From assembly GCA_963677085.2 (NCBI GenBank), contig CAXXFH010000004.1, positions 3,224,001 through 3,288,000 on the forward strand: a stretch of 64,000 nt of DNA. The letters run 5' to 3'. Within the stretch, counting starts at the first letter, position 1, and every line of letters starts with the position of its first letter. Of the stretch, positions 8,850-17,265 are shown in pieces. Both the position numbers and the translations under genes were made by a program. The notes beneath the pieces were generated by a model that did not search any database, was not told the DNA's origin, and saw only the letters and a list, made by a program, of their open reading frames with translations. Source of the DNA: G963677085 sp963677085. Its GTDB lineage: Bacteria > Planctomycetota > Planctomycetia > Pirellulales > Thermoguttaceae.

Positions 8850-8939
8850 AAAACTGATCGTCGGACCGTGAAGGTTGGGCAGGCATACGGAAGGTGAGAT
8901 TCGGTCCGCACGATATCGCGTCACCGGCTGTCGCCGAGG

Positions 8940-9215
8940 CTATTTCGCTCGACGCACCACAGTGAACTCGTCCATGGTAACCGACGTGAGTTCGCCGTCG
9001 GCCAATTCCAGGAGAATGGCATCGCTGAAAACTTTGTCGTCCACGTTGCGGCGATGGTGCAGGCCGTGCCGGCTGCGTTCGGTGCGCACAACCTTTCCTG
9101 CCGTGGTGCTGGTCCAGTGTTTTTGACCTACGGTGACCTTGTGTTCCACCTCGATCCGGTCGCCCGGTTGCAGTTCGTCGAATAATTGCCGGTTTTCACT
9201 CGTAACCTTTGGCAT
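8940..9215 (-). CDS. Conserved-looking small protein of unknown function
   Basis: The protein has 91 residues starting MPKVTSENRQLFDELQPGDR and is rich in charged residues, with a predicted small beta-barrel-like pattern (PGDRIEVEH, AGKVVRTER). I choose ATG 9215 over the earlier in-frame ATG 9230 because GAGGAA lies 8 bases before 9215 and overlaps the earlier start. There is no signal peptide or membrane segment. It lies 90 bases upstream of the radical SAM gene on the same strand, so co-transcription is possible. I do not recognise a named family. Confidence 0.65.
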   Translation of the reverse strand: MPKVTSENRQLFDELQPGDRIEVEHKVTVGQKHWTSTTAGKVVRTERSRHGLHHRRNVDDKVFSDAILLELADGELTSVTMDEFTVVRRAK

Positions 9216-9776
9216 GGTTGCGTTCCTCATGCTCTCGGCACACTTGCTGCCGATGTGAACGATTTCACTAAGACGTAGAGAAAAGATCGGTCGCAGCCTC
9301 TGGGCGACTCGTTTTCAGCCGTCCCACGCCGATGATGTGAAGAGAATCCGATTGCGAAACGTACCATCCATTTTTAACGTACACGGGCATTCAAGCAAGC
9401 CCAAACCCTGCGGCTTGCCCAACACGCGGCCGCGGCTAGAGCGATACCGTAACATCCACGTCGCCGCTCCTCATTGCGAGCGGCCGTATCTCGTCGCGAC
9501 CGAATGCCCGGCGAAGAATCGCGACGGGCGCCGGGCACGAGGGACGCCGTGCGCGGCTGGTACTTGGCGAGAAGGGTTTTCGTCGGCCTGTCGGACAACG
9601 GGCCGCCACCAGTCGCATTTTGCCGCAAGCCGTCCCCTCCCGCTTCTCGCTTTGCTCACGAATTGCTAAAATACAGACTTGCATGGGTGGTGTGCGAAGT
9701 AAGACCGCTTAGTTGCGATCCGAATTATCGCCCATGTCATCTGTTAAGTTGTTTTTCGAAAACGACTTACAGCCAA
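9216..9776. other. Intergenic region before the tRNA gene
   Basis: No gene is supported in this 560-base gap. Short frames on both strands have no ribosome binding sites. Just before the tRNA, AAGTTGTTTT and AAAACGACTT (9746-9768) form a hairpin with one T/G pair around a TCG loop. It may be a terminator or a recombination landmark at the edge of the island. Confidence 0.5.
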
Positions 9777-9850
9777 GTCCCCGTGGCTCAATTGGATAGA
9801 GCGTCGGCCTCCGGAGCCGAAGGTTGCAAGTTCGAATCTTGCCGGGGATA
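9777..9850 (+). tRNA. tRNA-Arg (anticodon CCG)
   Basis: The full cloverleaf can be drawn. The acceptor stem is GTCCCCG with CGGGGAT (one G/T pair), and the D-stem is GCTC/GAGC. The anticodon stem is TCGGC/GCCGA with loop CTCCGGA, which gives anticodon CCG. The T-arm is GCAAG-TTCGAAT-CTTGC and the discriminator base is A. CCA is not encoded. An integrase gene begins about 160 bases downstream in the same direction, so the 3' half of this tRNA is the likely attachment site of the island that follows. I did not see a second copy of the tRNA 3' end in the window. Confidence 0.95.
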
Positions 9851-10011
9851 TTAGACTTACGACGATTCGGGGTGCTTCTGTCCGAGAAGTTGTCCGAGAA
9901 TCGGGTAGAATGGGAAGTGAAAGAAAGGCCCCGTTCTGGCGGGAACGGGGCCCGAAGCGAGCCTTTCGGTCGCCTCTGGTTGTTTCCTTACACGACTGGA
10001 GGGTTCGCAAA

Positions 10012-10701
10012 ATGCCACATTTCCCCAAGCCGTTTTTCAAGAAGGGCCGCGGCGTCTGGTACGTCGAGGTCGACCGCAAACAGGTCAACCTCGGCCCCGA
10101 CAAGGACGAGGCCTTCCGCCGCTACCACCAACTCATGTCCCAGCCGCAGCCCAAGCACGTGGCGGCGGATTCCGTCCTGGGGGTGGTGGATGCCTATCTG
10201 GACTGGTGTTCCAAGCACCGGGCGGCGGACACCTACCGCTGGTATCGCGACCGGCTGCAGGAATTCGTTCGCCACATCGACCCGACACTCTCGGTGGCCC
10301 AACTTCGGCCCTTCCACGTCCAAGAGTGGATCGACGCTCGGGAAGGCTGGGCCGACGGCTCTCGCCGGAACGCCATCCGGGCGGTGAAGCGGGCGTTCAA
10401 ATGGGCCGAAGAGCAGGGCTACATTGACCGTTCGCCCGTGGCGCACATGAAGAAGCCGAAGGGCGGGAAGCGGGAGGTCATCGTGAGCCGGGAGGAGTTC
10501 GACGAAATTCTTAGCTTCGCTCCCGATCGCGGCTTTCGCGATCTGGTGATCGTCACCTGGGAGACCGGCTGTCGGCCGCAGGAATCGCTCATCGTCGAAG
10601 CCCGGCACGTCGACCTGGTCAACCAGCGATGGGTTTTCCAGCAGAGCGAGGAGAAGAGCAGAGCCATTGGCCAAGTTGTTGGCGAGCGAGGTGCGATATG
10701 A
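10012..10701 (+). pseudogene. Truncated tyrosine recombinase (integrase)
   Basis: A good GGAGGG at 9998-10003 precedes ATG 10012. The first 215 or so residues are a normal phage-type integrase. An AP2-like N-terminal arm (FKKGRGVWYVEVDRK) is followed by a SAM-like core-binding domain (about 55-145), then the start of the catalytic domain with the first catalytic arginine, R188 in ETGCRPQES. After VFQQSEEKSRA the sequence stops resembling an integrase and ends within about 15 codons. The H-x-x-R and tyrosine parts are missing, so it is inactive. The break near 10650-10665 marks a deletion or replacement that joined the island cargo to the remnant. Confidence 0.85.
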
Positions 10702-10807
10702 GTTGACGGGTGTCTTGCAGGTCGCCGTTGATGTTGGCGGACAGTGGAAAGGCGGTGGGATTCACACGAGTTACTTTCGGAGGCATCCGCATTCGGGAGT
10801 GTTTGCG

Positions 10808-11197
10808 ATGACCTGCTTGCCGCTGTGGTCGCTGACGATTCTTGACCATCGCGAAGCGATTCGGAATTGGCTGGAACGGATTGCCGGTACTGCGGGGGAT
10901 CCAATTCCTCCGACTGAAGCAGATGAAGAGGCACGACGGTTTCAGCCGAACCGGGATCACTTCGCCCTGATGCTTCATTTGTGTGAACGTGACTTTCAAG
11001 GGCGTGACGAGGCATTGGCTTGTTTGGCAGATTCACCGGTATTGGCTATTCCCGAGGATGCGGCGTGTGCGCATTTAGCGGAGTTAGAGACCGCGGGATT
11101 GGCGACCGATGGGAAACTCACCGACACGGGTGAAGCCATGCTCCTTGCAAGCCCGTATGGCGTTTATGCCACAGCATTGAGGAGAAACCGGCGATGA
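10808..11197 (+). CDS. Small winged-helix-like protein at the head of the NurA-HerA operon
   Basis: The protein has 129 residues starting MTCLPLWSLTIL. GGAG lies 8 bases before ATG 10808, and the longer frame from 10667 has no such site. The C-terminal part (HLAELETAGLATDGKLTDTG) reads like the recognition helix and wing of a winged-helix fold, with short helices upstream. No catalytic motif is seen. Its stop overlaps the next start as ATGA, so it is translationally coupled to the NurA-like gene. It may be a regulator or a DNA-binding subunit of the system. The function is inferred only from shape and position. Confidence 0.65.
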   Translation: MTCLPLWSLTILDHREAIRNWLERIAGTAGDPIPPTEADEEARRFQPNRDHFALMLHLCERDFQGRDEALACLADSPVLAIPEDAACAHLAELETAGLATDGKLTDTGEAMLLASPYGVYATALRRNRR

Positions 11198-12354
11198 AAG
11201 ATACGCCTGACCAGTCGCGTTCTTTGGCGCAATCCCTGGCGGTACAAACTCAGGTGCATCTCGTCGGGACGGTGGGCCGCCTTCTGAAGCAGATTCGCGA
11301 TCTTGAAAAGGTCGGCCCCTTGTTCGTGGAGGCAGGTCTTATCTGCTCCGTTGATCGGCCTAGCCCGCTGAGCATGGATGTGGCTGGCATTTCGACAAAG
11401 TCCGTCACACGGCGAGTTGCGGGAGGATGGCTTTACGCCGCTGCTGGGGTCCGCGTCGATCTCAGTGTCCAAGAGAACGTGGTCGCCACCCGAGGCGAAG
11501 ACAGCCTTTGTGAGATTGACGATATCGACTACGAAGACCAATCCAAGCGGTTTCAGTTGATAGGCGTTCGTCAGGCCTACGAATTGGCAGAGCGGGCGCT
11601 CACATCTGGTCAGCATTTCGACTTGCTACTGTGCGATTGCCCATTGCTGCTGAATCGTAGCATGGTCGCCCCTGAGGAGGGGACTCGATATGCGGCGCTA
11701 CGGAAGACCTATCAGACCACGGTCGAGACAATCGGCGAGTTCTGGCGTGACCATCGCGACAAGCTCTTCCCGTGGAACCGCCAGGGGCCAGTTCTGGCCG
11801 GGCTCGCTTCAGAGCGTTTCGGTGCAATCATCAACGTTTCGCAACAGGATTTGCGGACTGAGGAAGGGCGACGCCACGTCCTACACGTCGACGAGCTTGC
11901 CTCCGGGCCGTTACAGCGATTAGCGGGGGCGCATGCGACAATCTCCGGGGTTGGAGAGCGGCGGTTCATCAACGGTATCCTCGGCAGTTTCACGCGGACT
12001 TCCGCATTTCGGATGAACACCCAGACGCCGCGAATGGAGCCTCACGAAGTGGCGGGTGGCGGTGTTGTCGGACTGCATTACTGCGCTGGCCCGGGCACAC
12101 AGCCGAAACTCCTGCAACTCATTGGTGACGAACCGGGGTGGCGTGCCGCGGATCTTGATGAGCTAACCGGGCGACTAATGGCGTTGACGGTAACCGGCGG
12201 AAAACGGGCGTGGCCAATGCCCGTGCAATTGGCCGCAAGGGAACTGGGGTCGCTGGATGGTTTCATCGAACACTACAGGGCTGGCGTCCACGGTGAGATG
12301 AAGAAACGAAGCATTGAGGACGTGTGGCTGTCTGACCTGGACGATCTCGTTTGA
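11194..12354 (+). CDS. NurA-like nuclease partner of HerA
   Basis: The protein has 386 residues. It is called NurA-like because it lies directly before a HerA ATPase and shows a NurA-type layout: an early acidic strand (ICSVDRPSPLSM), a second acidic strand followed by a small-residue turn (LLLCDCPLLLN), an R-rich substrate segment (GSFTRTSAFRMN) and the C-terminal AWPMPVQLAARELG, which matches the proline-leucine-alanine pattern of the family's last helix. The first motif is not the canonical DGS, so catalysis needs confirming. NurA enzymes digest DNA ends in complex with HerA. The start forms an ATGA overlap with the upstream stop, and the stop lies 14 bases before the HerA start. Confidence 0.65.
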   Translation: MKDTPDQSRSLAQSLAVQTQVHLVGTVGRLLKQIRDLEKVGPLFVEAGLICSVDRPSPLSMDVAGISTKSVTRRVAGGWLYAAAGVRVDLSVQENVVATRGEDSLCEIDDIDYEDQSKRFQLIGVRQAYELAERALTSGQHFDLLLCDCPLLLNRSMVAPEEGTRYAALRKTYQTTVETIGEFWRDHRDKLFPWNRQGPVLAGLASERFGAIINVSQQDLRTEEGRRHVLHVDELASGPLQRLAGAHATISGVGERRFINGILGSFTRTSAFRMNTQTPRMEPHEVAGGGVVGLHYCAGPGTQPKLLQLIGDEPGWRAADLDELTGRLMALTVTGGKRAWPMPVQLAARELGSLDGFIEHYRAGVHGEMKKRSIEDVWLSDLDDLV

Positions 12355-12368
12355 ATTGGAATGAACAC

Positions 12369-14066
12369 ATGAAACAGCAAGTTCTTGGAACACTGGTTGG
12401 CAATACCGGCGATTCGACCAAGGTGATGATGATCATGGCGTCATCTTTCTCGGCTCGCCGTGGAGAGTTCGTCCGCATCAGCCACCAGGAACGCGACGAC
12501 GAGCAAGCCTGCGATGTGCTGGGGCGAATTGCCAGTATCAGTCGCGTCAACGCGCTTTATGACGCCGGGATGGGAAGTTCGTTGACCGAACTCGAACTGA
12601 TGCCGGGCGCGCGGGTAACGGGCGAGAGTATTCTCGGCAAGATCGAATTGATTGGGTTTAATGATCCTGCGACCGGTCAGATCCGCATTCCCCGCCGTCC
12701 CCTTGATCCGGGCGCCAAGGTTCAAACGGTTGATTACCACTTTCTGAGTGCGTTCTATGAGTTTGATGAGCAGACCGGTCTGCATATTGGAAACTTGGTC
12801 GGCTACGACCGGGGTGACAACATCGTTCCGGTCTTTCTTGACGTGAACAAGCTGGTGACAGAACACCTAGCCGTACTGGCCATGACCGGTGCCGGGAAGT
12901 CTTACACGGTCGGGCGAATCATTGAGCGTCTTGTAGGACTTCACAACGGAACGGTGATTGTCTTTGATCCACACGGCGAGTACGGCCGAGCGTTGCAGGG
13001 CGGAAAGCTACAATTCAGTGACCCCAAAAATGGCTCGGATGATCCCCGCGACCGCCGGACGATACCGATAATTCAGGAATCCCTGGAAAGGCTGATGGGA
13101 GCTGGAGCTGGGATCGTCGTCTACACCCCCCAGATCCAGTCCTTCCGCCATAAGTATGCCGGAAAGAACCGTGAACTGGCGCTTCAGTTTGACCATTTCG
13201 AGATGGACGACATCAGCCAAATCCTTCCTGGCCTGACCGAACCGCAACAGCGTGTTCTCGATGTCGCGATTCGCTATTGGCGAACAGCCGACGGAGCGGA
13301 ACCGCGCGACATCAATCGGCTCCGTCACTTCCTCAGCGACGGGCTCGACGAGGTGCGGCAGTGGGACGAACTGACTCAGGCGGAGGCTGCAGCGCTTAAC
13401 AGCCGAAGTGCCGCTGTTGCGTCAATGAAGCTCTCACGCGTTCTATCCGAAGCCCAAGCGTTCTACTCGGCGGCCCTGTCCGAGCCGACAAACATTTACG
13501 AAATGACCGGCCGGCGAACCGATAAGCATGGACGGCTCGTCGTAATTGACCTGCAGGGCTTAAGCGACACCGCCAAGCAGATCATTACCGGGTTGATTTC
13601 GAGCGAGGTACTCCAAGCCGCGTCCAGCAAGTCGGATCCGATCCGGCCATGCATGCTCGTGTACGAGGAAGGGCACAATTTCGCGCCCGCAGGTCAGGCT
13701 GCCGTGAGTCACCGCATCATCCGCAAGATTGCAGGGGAAGGACGCAAGTTCGGAGTGGGCTTTGCCGTCATCAGCCAACGACCATCGAAATTGGACCCTG
13801 ACGTCACATCGCAGTGCAATACTCTGATCGTCATGCGGCTCAAGAACCCGGAGGACCAGCGGTTCATTGCTCGCACTTCCGACATGGTGAGCCAAGCAGA
13901 CCTCGATGAACTACCAAGTCTATCGACCGGAGAGGCATTGATTTTCGGGCGGTCGATTGCCGCTCCGTTGCTGGTGAAGATCGGAACGAAGGCACTGGTC
14001 CACGGTGGCGAGTCACCGGACGTGTTGCACGTGTGGGGGAAAGGCCATGGTCAAGTCGCCAATTGA
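12369..14066 (+). CDS. HerA-type hexameric DNA translocase
   Basis: This is an FtsK/HerA-superfamily ATPase of 565 residues. A HAS-barrel-like N-terminal region (about 1-165) is followed by Walker A TGAGKS at 173-178, then FDPHGEYGR near 199-207, a hallmark of HerA. The Walker B region LVYEEGHNF lies near 429-437, with VISQRPSKLDPDV and a C-terminal TGEALIFG motif. It would form a hexameric ring that pumps dsDNA for the nuclease upstream. ATG 12369 is preferred, although an in-frame TTG at 12351 overlaps the previous stop. The following gene starts inside its last 20 bases. The archaeal-type NurA-HerA pair in bacteria is often found in antiphage loci. Confidence 0.9.
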   Translation: MKQQVLGTLVGNTGDSTKVMMIMASSFSARRGEFVRISHQERDDEQACDVLGRIASISRVNALYDAGMGSSLTELELMPGARVTGESILGKIELIGFNDPATGQIRIPRRPLDPGAKVQTVDYHFLSAFYEFDEQTGLHIGNLVGYDRGDNIVPVFLDVNKLVTEHLAVLAMTGAGKSYTVGRIIERLVGLHNGTVIVFDPHGEYGRALQGGKLQFSDPKNGSDDPRDRRTIPIIQESLERLMGAGAGIVVYTPQIQSFRHKYAGKNRELALQFDHFEMDDISQILPGLTEPQQRVLDVAIRYWRTADGAEPRDINRLRHFLSDGLDEVRQWDELTQAEAAALNSRSAAVASMKLSRVLSEAQAFYSAALSEPTNIYEMTGRRTDKHGRLVVIDLQGLSDTAKQIITGLISSEVLQAASSKSDPIRPCMLVYEEGHNFAPAGQAAVSHRIIRKIAGEGRKFGVGFAVISQRPSKLDPDVTSQCNTLIVMRLKNPEDQRFIARTSDMVSQADLDELPSLSTGEALIFGRSIAAPLLVKIGTKALVHGGESPDVLHVWGKGHGQVAN

Positions 14067-14482
14067 TTGGATTCGGCAGGAAGCCAGCGACCTGTCAATC
14101 GCGCGGACACGCCTGAGCCTTTGGCTAGACCGAGGCGTAGCAGACATATCGTGCTCATTGCACAGTGTGGGAACGTCGTATTGGTCCTTGTTGGGGACCG
14201 TGTGGGGTTTTGATGCCGTTACCGAAATGCCGGCGCCAAACGATGGTCCGTACGCCTTCGTTGGGGATGACGTAAGAAGTGACTCGGTGTGGTTTGCAGC
14301 GCAACAGCCCAAACCGGACGTTCTGGTGGAGTTCGAACGGTATGGTGGTCCTGCCGACGAAGGGAAGCTCGCTGGGAAGGTCGACAACTTGCTCCTGGCC
14401 CATCACCGATGGGGCAAGCAGCCGCAGACTCTGGTACTAGTACGCCTTCCATGAAATTGTTTCCGGTGGTATAAGCACCGGC

Positions 14483-15022
14483 ATGAAGGAACACATTGTA
14501 CGCCTCAAGGACGAGGCCCGACAGCATTTGCAGGAGTTGGTGCATACCGGCACGCGATCCGTGCGTGTGGTTCGGCGTGCCTTGATTCTGCTGAAATCAG
14601 ATGAAGGATTCACGGATGAGGAGATTGCCGAACACGTTGGTTGCACGGATCGAACTGTTCGCAGTATGCGTAAACGGTTCTGTACCGGGAGTTTAGAGGA
14701 AGCGTTGTACGACGCCCCTCGATCCGGTGCTCCGCCCACGTTTACGCCACGGCAGAAGCAGCAAGTCGTGGCGTTGGCTTGCAGCGATCCGCCGGAGGGC
14801 CGCGTCCGCTGGACGCTGGAACTACTCTGCGTGCACGCCGTGAAACGAGGCTTCGTCGATTCGATCAGCAAGAGCGAGGTTGCGTTGTGGCTGAAAGAGC
14901 ACGACATGAAGCCATGGCGAAAAAAACATGGTGCATTCCGAGACTCACCGAAGAGTTTCGCGACAGAATGGAGGACGTCCTCGACCAGTATGAAAAGGCG
15001 TTCAACCCGAGAGAACCGTTGA
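14483..15022 (+). CDS. IS630 transposase, frame A
   Basis: This is the N-terminal part of the transposase, 179 codons if read without a frameshift. It has a helix-turn-helix region (FTDEEIAEHVGCTDRTVRSM, about 45-65) and a second winged-helix-like segment, which bind the terminal repeats. The true product needs a -1 shift at the seven-A run 14920-14926, where the reading changes from CGA AAA AAA to AAA AAA ACA. Beyond that point frame A becomes serine/arginine-rich and meaningless. Confidence 0.85.
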   Translation: MKEHIVRLKDEARQHLQELVHTGTRSVRVVRRALILLKSDEGFTDEEIAEHVGCTDRTVRSMRKRFCTGSLEEALYDAPRSGAPPTFTPRQKQQVVALACSDPPEGRVRWTLELLCVHAVKRGFVDSISKSEVALWLKEHDMKPWRKKHGAFRDSPKSFATEWRTSSTSMKRRSTRENR

Positions 15023-15594
15023 TTTGCATGGACGAGCAGCCGTATCAACTCCTGGACGATACGTGTCCCTTCAAGCCTGCCGTACCAGGCAAGGCGGCTA
15101 AGCAGGACTACGAGTATCGTCGTTGCGGCACGTGCAGTATCTTTGTCGCCGTTGAGCCGAAAGGTGGCAAACGCTTCGTCCAGGCTCGGCGTCATCGCAA
15201 ACGGGCCGATTTCGCACGATTCGTGCGTGATCTGCTTCAGCGTTATCCCAAGGCTCGTCGGATTCATTTGGTTCTCGACAACCTCAACACGCACAACGAA
15301 AAGTCCCTCATCGAAACGTTTGACGCTACGAAAGCGAAGCAATCTCTGCGACGCATCGTATGGCACTACACACCCAAGCACGCCAGTTGGCTGAACATGG
15401 CAGAAATTGAAATCTCCGTGTTGACCAAGCAATGCCTCGGGCGACGGATTCCTACAATCGAAGAAGTTCAACGTCATGCGGCGACTTGGGCCCGCGACCG
15501 AAATCGCCGCAAAGCCATAATCGACTGGACCTTCAATAACAACGACGCCCGCCGAGTGTTCCCGGAACTATACCGGAAGAAACTTGCTGGATGA
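14779..15594 (+). CDS. IS630 transposase, frame B (DDE catalytic domain)
   Basis: This frame carries the catalytic domain. The acidic triad is visible as the Asp of LICMDEQP, the Asp of LVLDNLNTH and the Glu of ASWLNMAEIEI, the usual IS630 DDE spacing. It is best read as the C-terminal part of an A-B fusion made by -1 frameshifting at A AAA AAA (14920-14926). The frame's own upstream codons before that point are not part of the protein. The transposase looks intact, so the element may still be active. Confidence 0.85.
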   Translation: MQRSAGGPRPLDAGTTLRARRETRLRRFDQQERGCVVAERARHEAMAKKTWCIPRLTEEFRDRMEDVLDQYEKAFNPREPLICMDEQPYQLLDDTCPFKPAVPGKAAKQDYEYRRCGTCSIFVAVEPKGGKRFVQARRHRKRADFARFVRDLLQRYPKARRIHLVLDNLNTHNEKSLIETFDATKAKQSLRRIVWHYTPKHASWLNMAEIEISVLTKQCLGRRIPTIEEVQRHAATWARDRNRRKAIIDWTFNNNDARRVFPELYRKKLAG

Positions 15595-15798
15595 CGTACT
15601 AGCCTATTGGACAAAAGGGCTCGCCTCACTGCCGGATCACACGATGTTGCGACAACGGGCAAGACACGGGTTTACGACCAGGGCACGGGAGTGTGTTTGC
15701 GGCTCACTGGCGTGCGAGGTCTATTTCTTCCAACTAGTCCTTCAGCAGACCGCGGAGTCCCACTGGCGGTTGTCGCAGCTAATCGAGCGAGGCGTGCC

Positions 15799-17265
15799 AT
15801 GACCCAACGTAATCGCTTCTTTATTCCACGAGAAGACAAGAAGTTGGGGGATCGCTACCAACTGCTTGAACAACTGGGCGACGGGTCCTACGGATGGGTG
15901 TGGCGAGCCGAGCGGCTTGAGAATCGGGAGATTGTCGCGCTGAAGATCCCCAAAGAACAAGGGGCCAGCAATGACGACCTCGCTGAAGGCTCTGCCCTGG
16001 TCAACAAAACCAAGCACGCCAATGTCGTTAGCGTCTTTTGGATGGGCCGAGTTCCACCAGAGCGCGAGTGGTATGCGATCGAGATGGAGTACTTTCCCAG
16101 CAGAACGCTGTCTCAGTTGCTTGACAACGGCGACGGCGGGTTTGTCGCCAGTTACGCGAGGATCCTTGGGATTTACGAGCAGGTCTTGGCCGGCGTCGGG
16201 TATCTTCACGACCTTGGAATGTCCCACGGAGACATCAAGCCACAGAATGTTCTTGTGCAGGGCGACCGTGCCAAGATTACTGACTTCGGTTGCAGCGTGC
16301 TGCCGGAGGACATGTATACCAGGACTCGCGAGAACGGCGGCACGATCCTGTATTCAGCACCAGAAGTCGTTGGATCGACCCGCCGTGGCCGTGGGCGCAC
16401 CGAGATCTTCAGCGCTGACATCTACAGCCTCGGAGTGCTTCTATACCACCTGGTCACTTCTCGCCTGCCACACGACACGCTGAGCCAGGTGGCTCGGCAC
16501 GCACCGTTTCCGCGTCCACGCGAAATCAATCGATCCGTCTGTCCGTCACTAGAGGACGTGATCTTGCGGTGCCTCGCAGCCACTCCCGATGATCGCTGGA
16601 CATCCATCAAGGAACTCGCCGCTGCCACGCAACGAGCCAGGCAAGCTCAGCTAGATTACGTCCCGGAGCGTACAATTTCCGCTAAGCGTGGCGTGACAAC
16701 AGACTGGTCTAGCGATGTCATTGGCTTGATCGACAAATCGGATTATGCACGTGCCGAAAACGTGGCACGCACACAGTTCGAGTTAACCGGCGATCAGCAC
16801 GCTTTCTTGATGATGGTGTCAGCAGCCGTACGTGATGGGCGCGTGTTCGACGCCAAGAGGGACTTTGAAGCCCACCCAAGTCTGTTGAGTGAGCCGTCGG
16901 CGCTGCGACGTGACTTGCGAGAGTTGGCATTGAAGTGTTTCTTGGAGACCCGTGACATCGACCGCTCGCGTGATCTGATTGAGACGATGCTCTCGGAAGA
17001 TGGTGAGACTCCCAATATCCTTCTCAAGAAAGCATCGGTACTCGGGCTTCAAGCGCAGTATCAGGAGGCCAGCGACATCCTGCTTGGGCTTAATCGTGAC
17101 TTCCCGGGACGACCGGCGGTCCTGCGGCGTCTGGTGGTGGTGTTCGAACAACTACGTGACCTTGGCAAGGCTTCCGCCTTTTTGAAGGCTTACAGCAGAG
17201 TCAACACAGAGGACGGTTGGGTCAGGGAGAAGCGCGACAAGTTCGCAGCACTTGGATTTCGATGA
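15799..17265 (+). CDS. Ser/Thr protein kinase with C-terminal helical repeats, last gene of the NurA-HerA operon
   Basis: The protein has 488 residues. The kinase domain spans about 20-285: glycine loop LGDGSYGWVW (26-35), lysine K49 in VALKIP, catalytic D145 in SHGDIKPQN (HGD instead of HRD), D162 of DFG and APE in YSAPEVV. Residues about 310-485 form TPR-like helices. No transmembrane segment is seen, unlike PknB-type kinases, so it is cytoplasmic. The longer open frame begins at 15607, but ATG 15799 is correct because it overlaps the stop of the interrupted upstream gene. Kinases in defence loci can act as toxic effectors or sensors, and its role here is inferred. Confidence 0.88.
   Translation: MTQRNRFFIPREDKKLGDRYQLLEQLGDGSYGWVWRAERLENREIVALKIPKEQGASNDDLAEGSALVNKTKHANVVSVFWMGRVPPEREWYAIEMEYFPSRTLSQLLDNGDGGFVASYARILGIYEQVLAGVGYLHDLGMSHGDIKPQNVLVQGDRAKITDFGCSVLPEDMYTRTRENGGTILYSAPEVVGSTRRGRGRTEIFSADIYSLGVLLYHLVTSRLPHDTLSQVARHAPFPRPREINRSVCPSLEDVILRCLAATPDDRWTSIKELAAATQRARQAQLDYVPERTISAKRGVTTDWSSDVIGLIDKSDYARAENVARTQFELTGDQHAFLMMVSAAVRDGRVFDAKRDFEAHPSLLSEPSALRRDLRELALKCFLETRDIDRSRDLIETMLSEDGETPNILLKKASVLGLQAQYQEASDILLGLNRDFPGRPAVLRRLVVVFEQLRDLGKASAFLKAYSRVNTEDGWVREKRDKFAALGFR

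Larger units (their letters stand above)
14440..15599 (+). mobile_element. IS630-family insertion sequence (1,160 bp)
   Basis: Both ends are visible. The left end GTACGCCTTCCATGAAATTG and the inverted right end GTACGTCATCCAGCAAGTTT match imperfectly over about 28 bases, ending in TTCCGGT. The element is flanked by TA at 14438-14439 and 15600-15601, the target duplication expected for IS630/Tc1-mariner elements. It carries two overlapping transposase frames in the same direction as the host operon. It interrupts the fourth gene of the NurA-HerA operon. The target site CTGGTAC-TA-GCC is recovered cleanly. Confidence 0.92.
14047..15802 (+). pseudogene. Nuclease-like accessory gene split by an IS630 element
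   Basis: The 5' part runs from ATG 14047 (20 bases inside the HerA gene) to the IS at 14440. The 3' part is 15602-15802. Joining 14047-14439 to 15602-15802 removes the IS and one TA copy and gives an uninterrupted 197-residue frame ending in ERGVP. Its TGA overlaps the kinase ATG as ATGA. With the IS in place the frame stops at 14454 (131 native codons plus a few). The joined protein has PDVLVEFERY followed by KLAGKVDNLLLA and a LVLAYW strand. This spacing of acidic residues and lysine suggests a PD-(D/E)XK nuclease-like fold. That fold is an inference. Confidence 0.8.
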
